Part shown: positions 38,809-51,260 of the stretch, piece by piece
How positions within the stretch are numbered: the first letter of the stretch is position 1
How the letters are laid out: every line of letters begins with the position of its first letter
From: Tyto alba
Lineage: Eukaryota; Chordata; Aves; Strigiformes; Tytonidae
Direction: 5' to 3'
Length of the DNA stretch: 64,000 nucleotides
NCBI RefSeq assembly: GCF_018691265.1
Contig: NW_024881324.1
Location: 1,283,230 to 1,347,229 of the forward strand
Notes under the pieces: model-generated
Seen by the model: the letters and a program-made list of their open reading frames with translations, nothing else
Databases searched by the model: none
Told to the model about the DNA's origin: nothing
Position numbers and translations under genes: made by a program

Positions 38809-39462
38809 TGTCATGGTTTAACCCCAACTGGTAACTAAGCACCACACAGTCACTCGCTTACTCATCCCCCTCCCCATCCCCGGTGGGATGGGGAGAAGCT
38901 CAAAGAAAAAAAAAGTAAAACTCATGGGTTGAGATAAGAACAGTTTCATAATTGACATAAAATAAAATAAAATAAAATAAAATAAAATAAAATAAAATAA
39001 AATAAAATAAAATAAAATAAAATAAAATAAAATAAAATAAAATAAAATAAAAATAATAGTAATGAAAGGGAAAATAATAAAAAGAGAGAGAGAGAAATCG
39101 AACCCAAGAAAAGAAAAGTGATGTGCAACGCAGTTGCTCACCACCCACTGACTGATGCCCAGCCAGCCCCTGAGCAGTGATTGATAGTTTCTGGACAATT
39201 GAGCATGATGTCATATGGTATGGAATATCCCTTTGGCTAGTTGGGGTCAGCTCTCCTGGCCACGCTCCCTCCCAGATTTTTGTGCACCTCCTCACTGGCA
39301 GAGCATGGGAAACTGAGAAATCCTTGAGTTAGGATAAGCACTGCTTAGTAACAACTAAACCAGCAGTGTGTTATCAACATTATTCTCACCCTAAATCTGA
39401 AACACAGCATTGTACCCACTACTATGAAGAAAATTAACTCTATCCCAGCCAAAACCAGGACA
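38809..39462 (+). mobile_element. Solo LTR of an endogenous retrovirus, copy B, nested in CR1
   Basis: A 654-bp LTR with canonical TG...CA ends (TGTCATGG at the left, CCAGGACA at the right). It shares the ordered blocks of copy A (21727-22287) and is the better preserved of the two at its ends. It sits inside a minus-strand CR1, whose sequence continues on both sides, so it is younger than that CR1. The flanking pentamers are CTATT and CTGCT, three matches in five, compatible with a decayed 5-bp duplication but not proof of one. About 95 bp of the length difference from copy A comes from an expanded AAAAT array. No internal retroviral genes accompany it, so it is most likely a solo LTR. Confidence 0.9.
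38957..39056 (+). repeat. (AAAAT)n array inside LTR copy B
   Basis: About 20 nearly perfect AAAAT units within the A-rich middle of the LTR. The sister copy has only about two units at the matching place (21860-21890), so this array grew after insertion or in a close source copy. Frames across it on the minus strand are repeat translations. Confidence 0.95.
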
Positions 39463-39950
39463 CTGCTGAAAACCACAGCCTTTCAGTAGTGATGGAAAAT
39501 GACTTTACAATGACCTTGGGAAACTGCCTTGGCACTGCTGGAGGCATCTCATCCAGTTTTATGGATATGTCCAATTTACAGGGTAGTCCCAAATTTCATC
39601 ATCCTCTACTGCAGACAGTAGTTCTCTCTTGAACTCTGTCATTAGAGACTTGGGAGGCTTAAAAGCAGATGTACCATCCCAAGGTACAGAGGAATTCTCA
39701 GTTTTTTCCATGTGACACATCGCTTCAGTGACTCTCCACATTCTTTAGTGGAGCCATGTTTCCTTTATCCTCCAGATGCACCTAAAGAATCCCATACCAT
39801 TTCCCATTCCAACTCCAGCCAAGGTATGGCCATCCAAATTGCACTGCTGCAGGCGTGCATGATGTTTCTGTATTCCTCCTAGTTAGCCTGTCCCCACTTC
39901 TACCATCCGTACACATTAATTTGCATCCAAATTCACTTAGGATCACTGTT
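39463..39950 (-). mobile_element. CR1 LINE, minus strand, part 2 (after the LTR)
   Basis: Continuation of the CR1 interrupted at 38808. Antisense landmarks are 'GGCATCTCATCCAGTTTTATGGATATGTCCAATTTAC' like sequence at about 39542-39578, matching the family's 'GGTGCATCCCATC ... ATGGATTTGTATATGTCCA' block, and 'TCTGTATTCCTCC' with 'CCTGTCCCCACTTCTACC' at about 39868-39904, matching the linker upstream of the polymerase. The order relative to part 1 is correct for one element, supporting a nested insertion, not two separate CR1 copies. Some internal sequence between 39740 and 39840 matches poorly. The 5' edge near 39950 is approximate. Confidence 0.8.
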
Positions 39951-42900
39951 TCTGAATAAAAAATAGTACATAGACTAGAAGAAGGAAAAAAAAAAATAAG
40001 AAAAAAAAGGGATTTTTAAAAAGTAACATATGTCTTTTCAGTCTGGCTTCTGTGGTTTTCAGGTGCCAGCTCGAAGTCTCTGATAAGTCTTAGTTTGGCC
40101 CATGTGATTTGTACTGTCTCACTCAAAGTAATTGTTTATTTGCACCTTTTAAGATAAAGATAGTCAATGAGAAAAAATTAATTTAGTTTATTGTCAAACA
40201 GTCCTATGACTCATAATAGAAAGATCTGGTGGTAAAACTAGCATAGAACTTCAGCAGAAATTCCTGTCTTGTATGGGTTATGTGTTCCTGCTTAGAGTGA
40301 ATTCAGGCCTCTATACTGCGTATATAATCCTGTATGAGTTTATAACAGGCAAAAGAAAAAGTCTGATGTGTGACTGAAGAAAAAATAAAGATAAATTCTT
40401 GGTATGAATCAAAATACATCTCCTAACAGACTGTTATTTAAAGTTCTCCCACTTTCTGTTCTCTGTTTTGCTTATGGTTAGTTATTATGTTATCAGTTAT
40501 GACTGGGGGCTTGTACAAAATCATGTAAAAATCAGGTGCAAGATTACTAACGTTGTGGTAAGACACAGACTGTCTTACATCAAATGGAAATTACTTGGAT
40601 GACTTGTGTCTCACTTATTCCTGCTATGAATAACATTTGACATACAAAAAAGATTAAAAGACTGAAGGCTCATAATTCAGGTTGCAAGACTGAGCATTCA
40701 AAATACAGGACACAGAGCATCTCTTGCCCATAAGATTTTACTCTGTTTCAGTTGCTTGTATGTAGAGTAGCATATTCTTCAACTGTGTGATCACATACTG
40801 TCTTTTCTACAAGACCCGGGAAAAGCAATGCTCAAATAATGAGAAGATATTTAATACATTACCTCCCTGTCTATATGCAACTCCCAAATGTTATTGCATA
40901 TGTCACCCCTGAAGACAGAATTACTTATTACGTCTTTGGCTTTTCTCATAGTAATGGCATGTGAATTGTTCTTTGAGATTCATTAACTTCTTGTGAGATA
41001 CATGGTTATTATTTCCATTCTACATATAGATAGCTAATGCTCAATAAGATTAAGTTGCAGTGTGAGATTATCTACTGATTTTAGTGTCTTGATTTAAGAT
41101 GCAGACCACCTGAAATTATTGGTTCTAGGACCTGCTGTATTCAAGTCCCATTATTCACAGTTTCAAGTTATATACTGAAAAGAAGGACAATACTTTTAAA
41201 GTCTCCTTGGAAAATGTATTTCAAGTGACTTGACTTACATCATGTGTAAACTGTAGCAGGAGCAGAGTCTAGTCCTATATGGTGGTACTCAGTTTACACA
41301 TAAGAGCTACTCATCTAATTTATGAGAAAGAACAGAAGTGAGAAAACATTTTTCTGTCATGTTCTCCTGATTCAGAAGGCCAAGAAGAAAGAGCAATTAA
41401 TGGCTGCACCAAGTTCTCACACATGAAAGGAAGCTGAATTATAGTTGCACAGACAGCCATCATTTCTGAGTTTTGCTTCTTTGAAAAGCATACCTTGAAA
41501 CCTTCAAAATATTTCAAGTGGCTTATATGTGAAATTACAACTTGAAACAAAAGCAGAACATTCTGTTTTGTGTTACTGTAACAAAACACTGGTATTCAGC
41601 AGGACAGAATTTCTACATTCATTGCATCTAAATTACAGGCATTACTACAAATTTCTCAGTAACAGAGTATTTATTTGGATTAGTACTAGAGCAGGATTGG
41701 TTTCTTGAGAACATTAGCGGTGGCATGATGTGACTCAGAGAGTTTCCACTTTGTTTTCTTGTGGATTTGGATTTGGAAATGAGGTGTAGAGAGGAATTGT
41801 CTTACCTTTCCTCTTCTCTCACCCTTCTAACCTGTCCTTTCCACACTTCTTGTATCTGTCAGTGGTTCCTCTTCCTATTTTTTACTCACATGTAGTCAAT
41901 CTCAGGCTTCATGGTCTTCATCCCCATGTAGTCTTCTTGCCCAAACAGCCCTCTTCTCATTACTCGAAGTTACGCCATTCAGTATGTTAGCTCATAATTG
42001 GCCTGCTCCTTCTTCTACTCATCTAGCAAACTTCCAGGTCCATAATTTTTTTCTCATTGGCTTTCTCCCTTAGGAAAATATCATCCTCTCCCTCAATTTT
42101 CTTATCCCAAACTCTACCCAGTCTGTGCCAGTTATCCCATTTATTGCTGGTATATGGTAAAGGTATCTAATACGGAAGCCCAGTGTCCTTGATTAGATAG
42201 TCCTTCTTCTACCTGCTCCCAACCTAAAATTTTGCTTCGCTTTGAAAACTTGTATGCATCTTCGTGCTGAAAACTAGAAAATACAATTTTTGTCATCAAA
42301 TTTAATTGTTTTAAAAAGAATACATGGGGTAACATATTGTACACCGTATAGTGATTGGTCTCTTTGTATTAATGATACTAATCTTACAAAGCACTTATAA
42401 CTGTGCTTAACTTTTAGCATTCTGAATATATTCAGTAGAAGTAGACAGATAAGGTCACAGCTAAATAATATTTCTGTTCAGATGTTCAGCTGTGTAGTAC
42501 TTAAAATAGAACATTTCAAAATTGTTTTTTAATTTTAAATTAAGCTCATCAGTATTTCCACTCATAGCAGTTTAAAAGAAATTTATGTATCATGGAGTGC
42601 AAAGGAGGTTTTTGAGATATATAGATCTATTTTTATATTTTCTTTTTGTGTGCATGTGGTCCCAAAGCATTGTACAAGTTATTAGTTCACTGAAAAGCAT
42701 GTTTCAAAAAAAAAAAAAAAAAAAAAGACTCCTTAGAAATGTTGCAGGTAAATAATATAAACTTTTTGCGGATACATAGACTAAGTCCAGACAAAAATAA
42801 AAAAAGACCATGCAGATTCAGCCTAATTTCTGATAACTGAAATGTGTTGTTTGAAACAAGTAAAACATATATTAAGGTTGTTCTGATACATCTGGACCTT

Positions 42901-44429
42901 GTTTAAATGCTGACCACCTGAAATGGTTTTGGAGAGAAATTGCCTTGTTTGATTCACAGCCCAAACACTCAAGTCATCTTGAGAGGTCAGCTCACTTAGG
43001 CCAGAGTGTACAGAAGATTGCAGCATGGTGGATGTTTAGTTCAGAACAGCACTTCTTCATCTTTTCAGGTTTTTCTGTCAGTCCGGTAGCCTGAGTACTT
43101 TTACTCTTAGTGGTGGTTTCCATAAAGACGGATCTCATGGCATTTAAGTTGCTGGAAGACTAGAAAAGCAGGACTATTTTGTGGATAACTGCAGCTGCAT
43201 ACTTTCAATACCCAGATCTGATGTGATCCTAATCCAGATTATGCAACAAGCAATTATTGATTACTCCACTACTTCTGCTTTTCTTTTTTTTTTTTTTTTT
43301 TTTTTTTGAGATGCTTCAGCCACTGGTGGGGCTACCTTTGTATGATGCTGTGACTCACCTGTCTAACATATCTAGTTACAGCCAGGAAAAAAATTCTTGG
43401 TAAGGTCACTTGGCTTTTTGCAGCTTCTAAGTACCTTTGCAAATCTATCTGTCAGGCCCTGATGATGCAAAACATATAATATGAACAGACCCGTTTATTT
43501 TCAGTGCAACAGTAAAGCTTGTTTTGAAGTCTCATTGAAATCAATCATAGGCCTAGGTGCATTGGCTGGAGAGAATGGATTGTTGAATTGTATTAAATAC
43601 ATTCTGGTAATGGATCTAACCATGCTGATTTTCACTGCATGTGGGAGGGGGTTAACGTGTAGGTAAGACTGTTCAAGTGAGGCAGAGTTTTGACTTGTTA
43701 ACTTCTTGCAGAAAGCACTTGTCTTTCTCCTTGCATCGTTCCATTTGAACAGAACTGAGCATCCAAACATGGAACAACCAGTGATATAGTACACTGACAA
43801 CATAAGGCTTCCCTAGAGGGGGGAGTGAACTCATTACTCTTTCAGATATGGTCAGTGTTACAAGGTGAAGGACCTTTCAAGAACCTTTCTTCCTTTTGTT
43901 TCTTCCCCCCCGCCCCCTTATCTCTAGGTCAAAAATATCAAGCAATGATTCCCTTTCCAGAGCCAGGATACACAACATTCCTTATTATGTTTAATGTGAT
44001 TTATAGTTCCATATATCAACAAATAACATTTTTCATACTACTGTAAATAACAGTAATCTATTAACATATGAAATTACTTTTAAAAACCCAGTACTTGAAT
44101 CTAACTTAAGAATTAGACAACTCAGTAAAGTGTATCTCAAAAACTGTCAAGTATTAAATTCTTTTCTTACAAGATGAATAAAAACCAAGTTAGTCTAGGG
44201 AAAAAAGAAGATATTTACTTAGTATTCTGTGTTATCTGTCCTTAAGATTTTCAATTAAAAAAAAAAATATTTGTGGCATATTTTATTGTGACATAGATGT
44301 GGAAAAATAACAAAATCTACGTTACACAAGATACATAAAATGTAAAAGAAATGTAGAAGTTTTGATACTTAAAATGTTGAAGAGTCAATTTCCAGTTTTT
44401 AAAATGTATTGCCCAGCTTCACAAATACT

Positions 44430-44513
44430 GAATTTCTTATTTTGAAAATAAAATAAATTTGGGAATATACAGAATTTCTTATTTTGAAAACAAAAGAAAT
44501 TTTTGAATATAAA
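44430..44513 (+). repeat. 42-bp tandem duplication, two copies
   Basis: Unit 1 (44430-44471) and unit 2 (44472-44513) both start GAATTTCTTATTTTGAAAA and are the same length. I count five mismatches in 42 positions, about 88% identity, with no indels. This is an old direct tandem duplication, not part of a longer array. Confidence 0.9.
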
Positions 44514-47500
44514 GCTCCAGGAACTGGAAAACTTGTGGTGCAAATTAATCTTTTGTTCATTTTAATAGGAGAGGGTTTCATTGTTTATGCATTCATTATA
44601 TTGAATAAAGGGAAACTATGTGTGGCACTTGAAAACACTTTCACACATTGCTCACCCAGACAAGAACCAGTCATTGCTGCTCGTTGAACGGCAAAGTTTC
44701 ACACCGATTTCAGTGTGCTTTGGATATTTTCCTTTATCCATGAAATAACTTTGTGTATGTATATAGGATAGGAAATTCTTTCTGGTCTTTAGAAATCATA
44801 AAGAAAACCTTTAGTAAGGGCCAGAGGCTGTGATAATGAGATGAGGCAGGGGAACTTGGCTCTTCATGGGCCACTTCACAGCCACTGACTCTTGGCTTCT
44901 GCGTGAGGAGTATGTGCCACACTGGGCTTGCTGGCCACCTGTATCTGTACACAGAACTAAATCTATACTCAAAGAAACACCCCTACAGTTTCTGTAGTTT
45001 AGAAGAGTCTGAAAGAGTGTTTGAGAATAGAAGTGATCCTCTGTAACTTGTGAGGTTCTTCCTTCATCAGACTGAAAATAGCTCAAGCTTTGCCAAAATT
45101 TCTCTTGGATGTCTGGAGATGACTCCAAAATTTGAGCAGAAGGGCATGGGTTTTAGGAATGATTAAACACAGTAAGAAACATTGACTTTTGCCACTAGAG
45201 GTATAGAAATGAATCCTGCACCCTTTGGAATAACAAGGGAAAAACTACATTCTCAAGAAATGAGTTAGTTTTGAATGTGAACGAGGTGTTTCTGTGTGGT
45301 GCTGTCTTCATGCTCTGAGCTGGTTCAATGTGAGCTGCCCTCCACATCTGCATGGAAGCTATGCAGAAGCCATAAAAAACAGGACATATTTAGTTCCAGC
45401 ATTACCTGATCAAATGCTTCCACATGAGAAACACCTTAAATTCAGACATAGGATATTACATCTGCATGACTACCAACATAATTTTATTTATTTGTTAGCT
45501 TGCTTATTCTTTTCCCAGCCTAATTAAAATTCTTGCAGTTGCTGCTGTGTTACAAGAAGGGAAGATGTGCTCTACCTGCACAGTAGTAACTGAAGACATT
45601 ATGTACAGAACAAGTATAGAACATGACCGTCATCCTTTAGAAGACCAGTGAGAATATTATATCCTGTCAGAACCTCCTATTTCATATATATAAAATCAAA
45701 TGTTTTTCTTTCTCAGTGTGAACTTTATGAGTACTTGGCTGCTGTGCAAGGTGTGTAGTTGTTGCCAGTCTTTAGCGAATCAAAACACATCCACATCTTC
45801 CACAACAATAATAACAACTCTTCCTCTTGCTGCATGGAGAGAAGATCCTTCTCAGAGCACAGTATGTCACGCACATAATAGCAAAAATAAAATATATGCA
45901 ATGTAAGAACAAGAATCTTCATGGTAATCATTATTACAAACACTTTATCTGATATGTACTTACTTTTTCATTAAATATCAGTTGGTTTATATTGCTTGTA
46001 TATAGATACTTGATTTCATTTTATAACATTACTAAAACTAGAAAGAATCTTAGCAGTGTAATTCCCAGGTTATACACCATAGTGTTCATCTACGTAGATT
46101 TGCTTCTGCACCACAGTAACTTTGTGAATGTTAGCAGGCCTACTGTTATAAGTGTGCAAATTGCTTGTTAAAAGTCACCCAGGCAATTTTTTTTGATAAA
46201 TAAGGTAGAACAACAATTTCTTAGACAATTAAAAAAGTAAAGACACTACTGGGAGGAGGGAAGGTTGATTATTTTTTGGTTTGCTTGTTTCTTCCTAAAA
46301 TTCTATACAAGAGTATGCTTTGTATGAGGGAAGAAGACTTGGCCTTTTTTTGTCAAAATTATGCTCAAAAATGGATATATGTAAAACTGTAACATCTTTG
46401 ATAGGATTCAATTATCCATATGAGAGTTTCTTATATGTCATTTTTGTGGGAATATTCCAGGCAGCAGGTTAGGTTTAATAGAGCTTACAAATCCTCCCCC
46501 AAGAGTTATAAATCTTTTAACACCATAAACCTTTAGGTTGGACTGAGAACTCTGAGAATGAGCCCCAATGAATCAGGGATGAATATGGACCACTGTGTTT
46601 GTTTACACAGAAGGAAGGGGACTGAAAAAGAGATGGGGGAAGAGAGTTAGTTCTGGTTTCCATTTGTCAGTCCTGAGACCTGGATTCTGTTTGCTCATAT
46701 GGTGGCCACACACAAGACAGACTAAAAATAACAGCATAATGCAGTAGTATATCTGGGTCTTGTTTATTCTTTTGTCTCTGGCATAATACAGTAGATAACA
46801 CAAGCTATCAAAACCAAAACAAAGACTGCAAATAACATGATTGGTTGAAAAATATCAGCAGAACTCTGAAGTACACTGATTTTGAGTCATACAAAGTGTT
46901 TGCATACTGGAAGCAGGTTTTTCCATTTCTAGATCCAGCCATTTCCGTTTGGTCTGAGTTTGTCATGAGTTTCAGCTTCCTACGGAACCCAAACTCCAGT
47001 CAGGCTCCACAACATGGTTTGCAACTCTTTCGTTCAGCCACTCACTCCCGATGTCCCTCAGGCTGGTCCCTCCTCCAGCCTCTGAACCACATCCACCTCT
47101 TAGTCAGGAGAACTTCATGTTCCTCATTTTGTCTGAAATGACACACAAAGCAGCCTGTCTCCCCCAAAGCAAAGCCAACCTCCTGCCCAGCTAGTCCAGG
47201 AGCATGCCAAAGTCATTTGTTATCTGCAGAAAATCGTGGGTCTGAGTATTCAGTAATGTATATTGCATCTCCATTGAACTGGTGAGCAAGGTTCCAGAAG
47301 CTAGAGACTCTCCTGGATGATGTGTTTCTTTCCCTGGATTTTTGCTGTATCATTATGTGACTATAGCCATTTGACTGGTTAACTGTCAGCTGTGCATCAG
47401 TTTGTACATATTCAATATAAAAAAAAATCAGCATCTGCTTCAGAGAAACTTGAAACTGAAACATTTATGTTTAACTGTGAAATTAATTTGGGAGAGAAGA

Positions 47501-50500
47501 GAAAGATACAATATAGCTAGGGCATTTATTGAAAACCCTTAGCTAGGTGGTGGTTGCCTTAGATTTGAAGACTAAGACCCTTGAGTCCTCAAGGAATATG
47601 TTGTCCAAAGAATTTCTGAGTTGCTCTTTCTTTCACCCCATGAATATTTAATTACTTACACAAACTGTTCATAACAGGAGAAACTGAGTAGAGCAGTCTC
47701 AGGTGTATCATTTCTGGTGTGTGCTTTCACCCATTGAACACCCTTTCTAGCACAGACAGAACTTCTTTTTTAACTGGAGAAGTCTTCATTGAAACTGATA
47801 AATTCTGACAAAATGTATCAAACCAATCAACATTTTTCAACAGGTTTTACTTTATGCAAAATACTTAATCTACCCAAAAAGACATTTTTAAAAATGGCTG
47901 AGAAAACTGCAGGATTTGATCCTACAGGTGCCATCCAGGAGTCAAAATTTACTATATATCCTCATCTATGTATGTGTAATACTGAAAAGACAGAAAGAAT
48001 GTTCTTTCTCTTCAATTTGTTTATGGAGCTGTGATGTCCTGTATGAATATGGGAAAAATGTAAAATAAAAAGATATTTTTTATGTGACTACTTTGCTTAA
48101 AATAGACAATTAAATATTTTTAGAGAAAAGTTTAAATCTACATTATTAATTTTGCACTGTAGTTCTCCAAAGTGGTTTTTGTTGTCAATTAATATTTGAA
48201 AATGATTTTATTTCAAAACGTCTACTGTTAGGCTTTTAATATTTCCCTACACACTAGTGGTCAGATTTACTGCTTGCCATCCACAGCATGTTTTTTGTTT
48301 ATACTGTACTAAATGTACACCAGTCTATGGAGACATCATGTCGATTTTCAAAGCCTTTGTTCTGGAAATATGCATCACGTCTGCTACTGCAACATAATGG
48401 TTTCTGTCTATTTCTGTGCTTTAGCTGAGTAGTACAGATACAACCCTGTTTCTCATTTATAAAACAAAGCATCCATATTGTCTCATTTCAAAATTTATTC
48501 TCCTCCACCTTTATTTTAGAAAAATAAATACAAGCAAGAGAGCCTTTCCTTGTCTTTGTCAAACCATCTTCCTCTGGAAGGTTTATTTGCCATTATTCAG
48601 AATTAATTTGCTCTTATTTATTTAATAATTATACCCAGTAATATTTTTCATATAGTAAATAAATGATTCATTATACATTGTTACTCTTGAGAAGTGAAGA
48701 AGTTTAGTTTTCAACAGCAAAAAAAATTCAACTATGACAGGTTTTACCAAAATTTCCAGAGAGTGAGGTAAGAACAGAAGGCTTTTGCTCATGAATTTGG
48801 AGATTTCAGAACTTACAGATCTCTAGTTAGACATTTGTGATGGTGATTCCTGTAATAATAACCTGTTAATTCACCTTGGCTGTTGTATTGCATTAGTGAA
48901 AGTCTCTCTGAGATTTTAGCCAGCATGTTGGAAGGATTCTGCTGCTATACCTGATGTCTGTTACTGCTGCTTTAAAAATCAGTTCACAGAACAACCCCTT
49001 CTCCAAAACTGGATTGGTCATAGTTTTACCGAACATGACATCAAATATGCTGGTGCCATTTTAAATTTTTGAAGGGGATTTTTTTTTAAATTATTTTTGA
49101 AATTTTTAATATACAGGTAGGTATTATCTATGACCCAGCCACCACCTACATCCTAAATGATAAACATGGTCAGGTTTCACTGAAAACAAAATGGTAAAAA
49201 GAGCTCAGAAGCTTGTAGCAGCTATCCCATGACTTTTTTTTTTTTTTTAATAAGAATTTATAAATTGATCCAAATTAAGTTTAAAAAAAAAAATACCTGT
49301 CATAGCAGCAAGAGGCATCCTTTTTCCTCACGCAAAAGGAGAAATAAAAAATCCATGTTCAAAGACAGCAGATCTTACCCTCCAAATAATTTTACAAAAA
49401 AAAAACCCACATCCATACCTTTCATTTCTTAGGGAGGAATACTTTTTAATCCCTGAAAATTTCTTTCCATCTTCGTGGAAAAGGGAAAAAAAAAATATCA
49501 TTAAAAGAACCTACCTCGGGGTGAGTCCCAAAATACTTTTTTCTTTTGGGGAGAAAGTAATTTGGGAGGAATGCCATCCTTATTGATTTCCCCAGAATTG
49601 CTATTATATTTATTTATTTATTGTGCAGCTAAGAAAACTCGCTGTGGGTATGTTGGATCACCTTCTGTGATGCGGCAGTAGGCATAAAATCAGTGGCTTT
49701 CTGTAACTCCCCTGCTTAACATTCAACAGACAGGGAGAGGACCTAAATGTAAAACCTGGCTCTGAAACACCACTGTCAACTTCCTGCCCTCCGATAAATG
49801 ATCCAGAGCTGCTCCACATCAGGATGGAAATGTGTTAGGCACTAAAAACCACTGCTTGCATGACATCATTCCATAACAGATTACACTGTAATGTTAGGAA
49901 TGTAATCATTAGCATTTAAACATGCATAAAATTTAATTAACCTACTTACCAGTTTGCTTAGAACTTTTGAAGGGCTACCTAGAGTCCTCTCTAAGCATTT
50001 TATTGCAGAGTTTTGGAAAGCTCACAAAAGAGAGAAGTTCACTGGGATTTTTCTCCCTAAAGCTGATGAGCCATGACAGATGAGCAGATGACCCGAGTTA
50101 ATTATTATTGAATTCGTTATTACTGCTTTGTTGTCACCCAGCTCAGCCAGGGTAAAATGATGACAGTAGGTATCTCATTAAAACAGCTGTTTCAATTATG
50201 TAGCGGCAAATATTTAAAAAGCAAGCCTTCCAAGTTTAAAGCTGTTAGCAAAGTTTGTTTGTGCTGGTTGTGCCAAGATTCTCTGACCGAAAAAGGAGGG
50301 GAGAAATATAGTGTCCGTCTTAATTGGTTGGGGTGGGAGAAGAGAGACGCTACGCAGCGGAACATAAAAGGTTGAATATGAGCTCTGTATAAATTTCTAG
50401 AGTTTGTGTGTGAATTTGTTTTTTCTCATCTTTGGCTAAATTCAGTTTTGTTTACTGTACATCAGTTACATTTAGACAGTGCAACAAAAGAGCAGTGTTT

Positions 50501-51089
50501 GTGTTGATTTCTTTCCAGCTGGAGGAAGTGATATGACTGTACGGTTTGTTTTGGGTCTTGATTTTTTTTGGTTTTGTTTTTAACTGTTTATTGTTTACAA
50601 GTCAACATTCATATTTATCCATTTTAATCATTAGAGGTTTTATTCCCTCCTTCATAGACAAGAACAGTTTCTGTCTCAGATAATGTTTCAGTCTTCAATA
50701 GCCATTTTGATCACTAATAGGAACAAAAAGTTTATTTTATTGCACTATTTTCCTAATGTGGTTTGCACAGTCATGTTCAGCTCCTTAGAATCAGTGCATT
50801 TCTCTGCAATGAGTGCCATGATGTCTCTGTGTACTTAAATTTACATCTTTCTGCTTTCATTGTGGTTGTACTTCTTCAGGATGAGTATAAAAACAGAAAG
50901 ATGCTTGATATTGCCTTGACTTGAACCATTCTCAGGAGAACATCCTACAGGTTATCCACTAATTTCTGATTAAGACATGTGTTCCGTAATAATATAATCC
51001 CTCTGACAATTATATTACCAACAATAACCTCAAAGACATCATTACTGAAGGGAATGGCCCAGTGTCCATTGACACTTGGCCCGATGTAT

Positions 51090-51260
51090 CCACCCACGTT
51101 GGCAGATAACTACTTTAACAGTTTCTGTAGCTGCAGGAATCTGTTGCATGCACTCGGCGGCCTGTTCAACCAAGAATCCCCTGCCTTCCTGGAGCTGATT
51201 AGAGAGGGCTGGGCGCTAAACAGCAGCATGCTGTCCCAGCCGTGCAGCCACGTGGGTTTT
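51090..51260. other. CpG-richer patch with open frames on both strands
   Basis: A short GC-richer block in AT-rich DNA, with about eight CpG by hand count. On the plus strand a 106-codon frame (50979-51299) contains PMYPPTLADNYFNSFC and PAFLELIREGWALNSS. On the minus strand, open pieces also cross the block and its right flank (to 51650). I recognise no family in either direction and see no convincing exon boundaries. It may be an exon fragment, a retrocopy or a repeat I do not know. Confidence 0.35.

Noticed and set aside
44811..45128. Minus-strand frame of 105 codons that reads like protein
   Set aside because: No family recognised, no supporting splice or promoter context.
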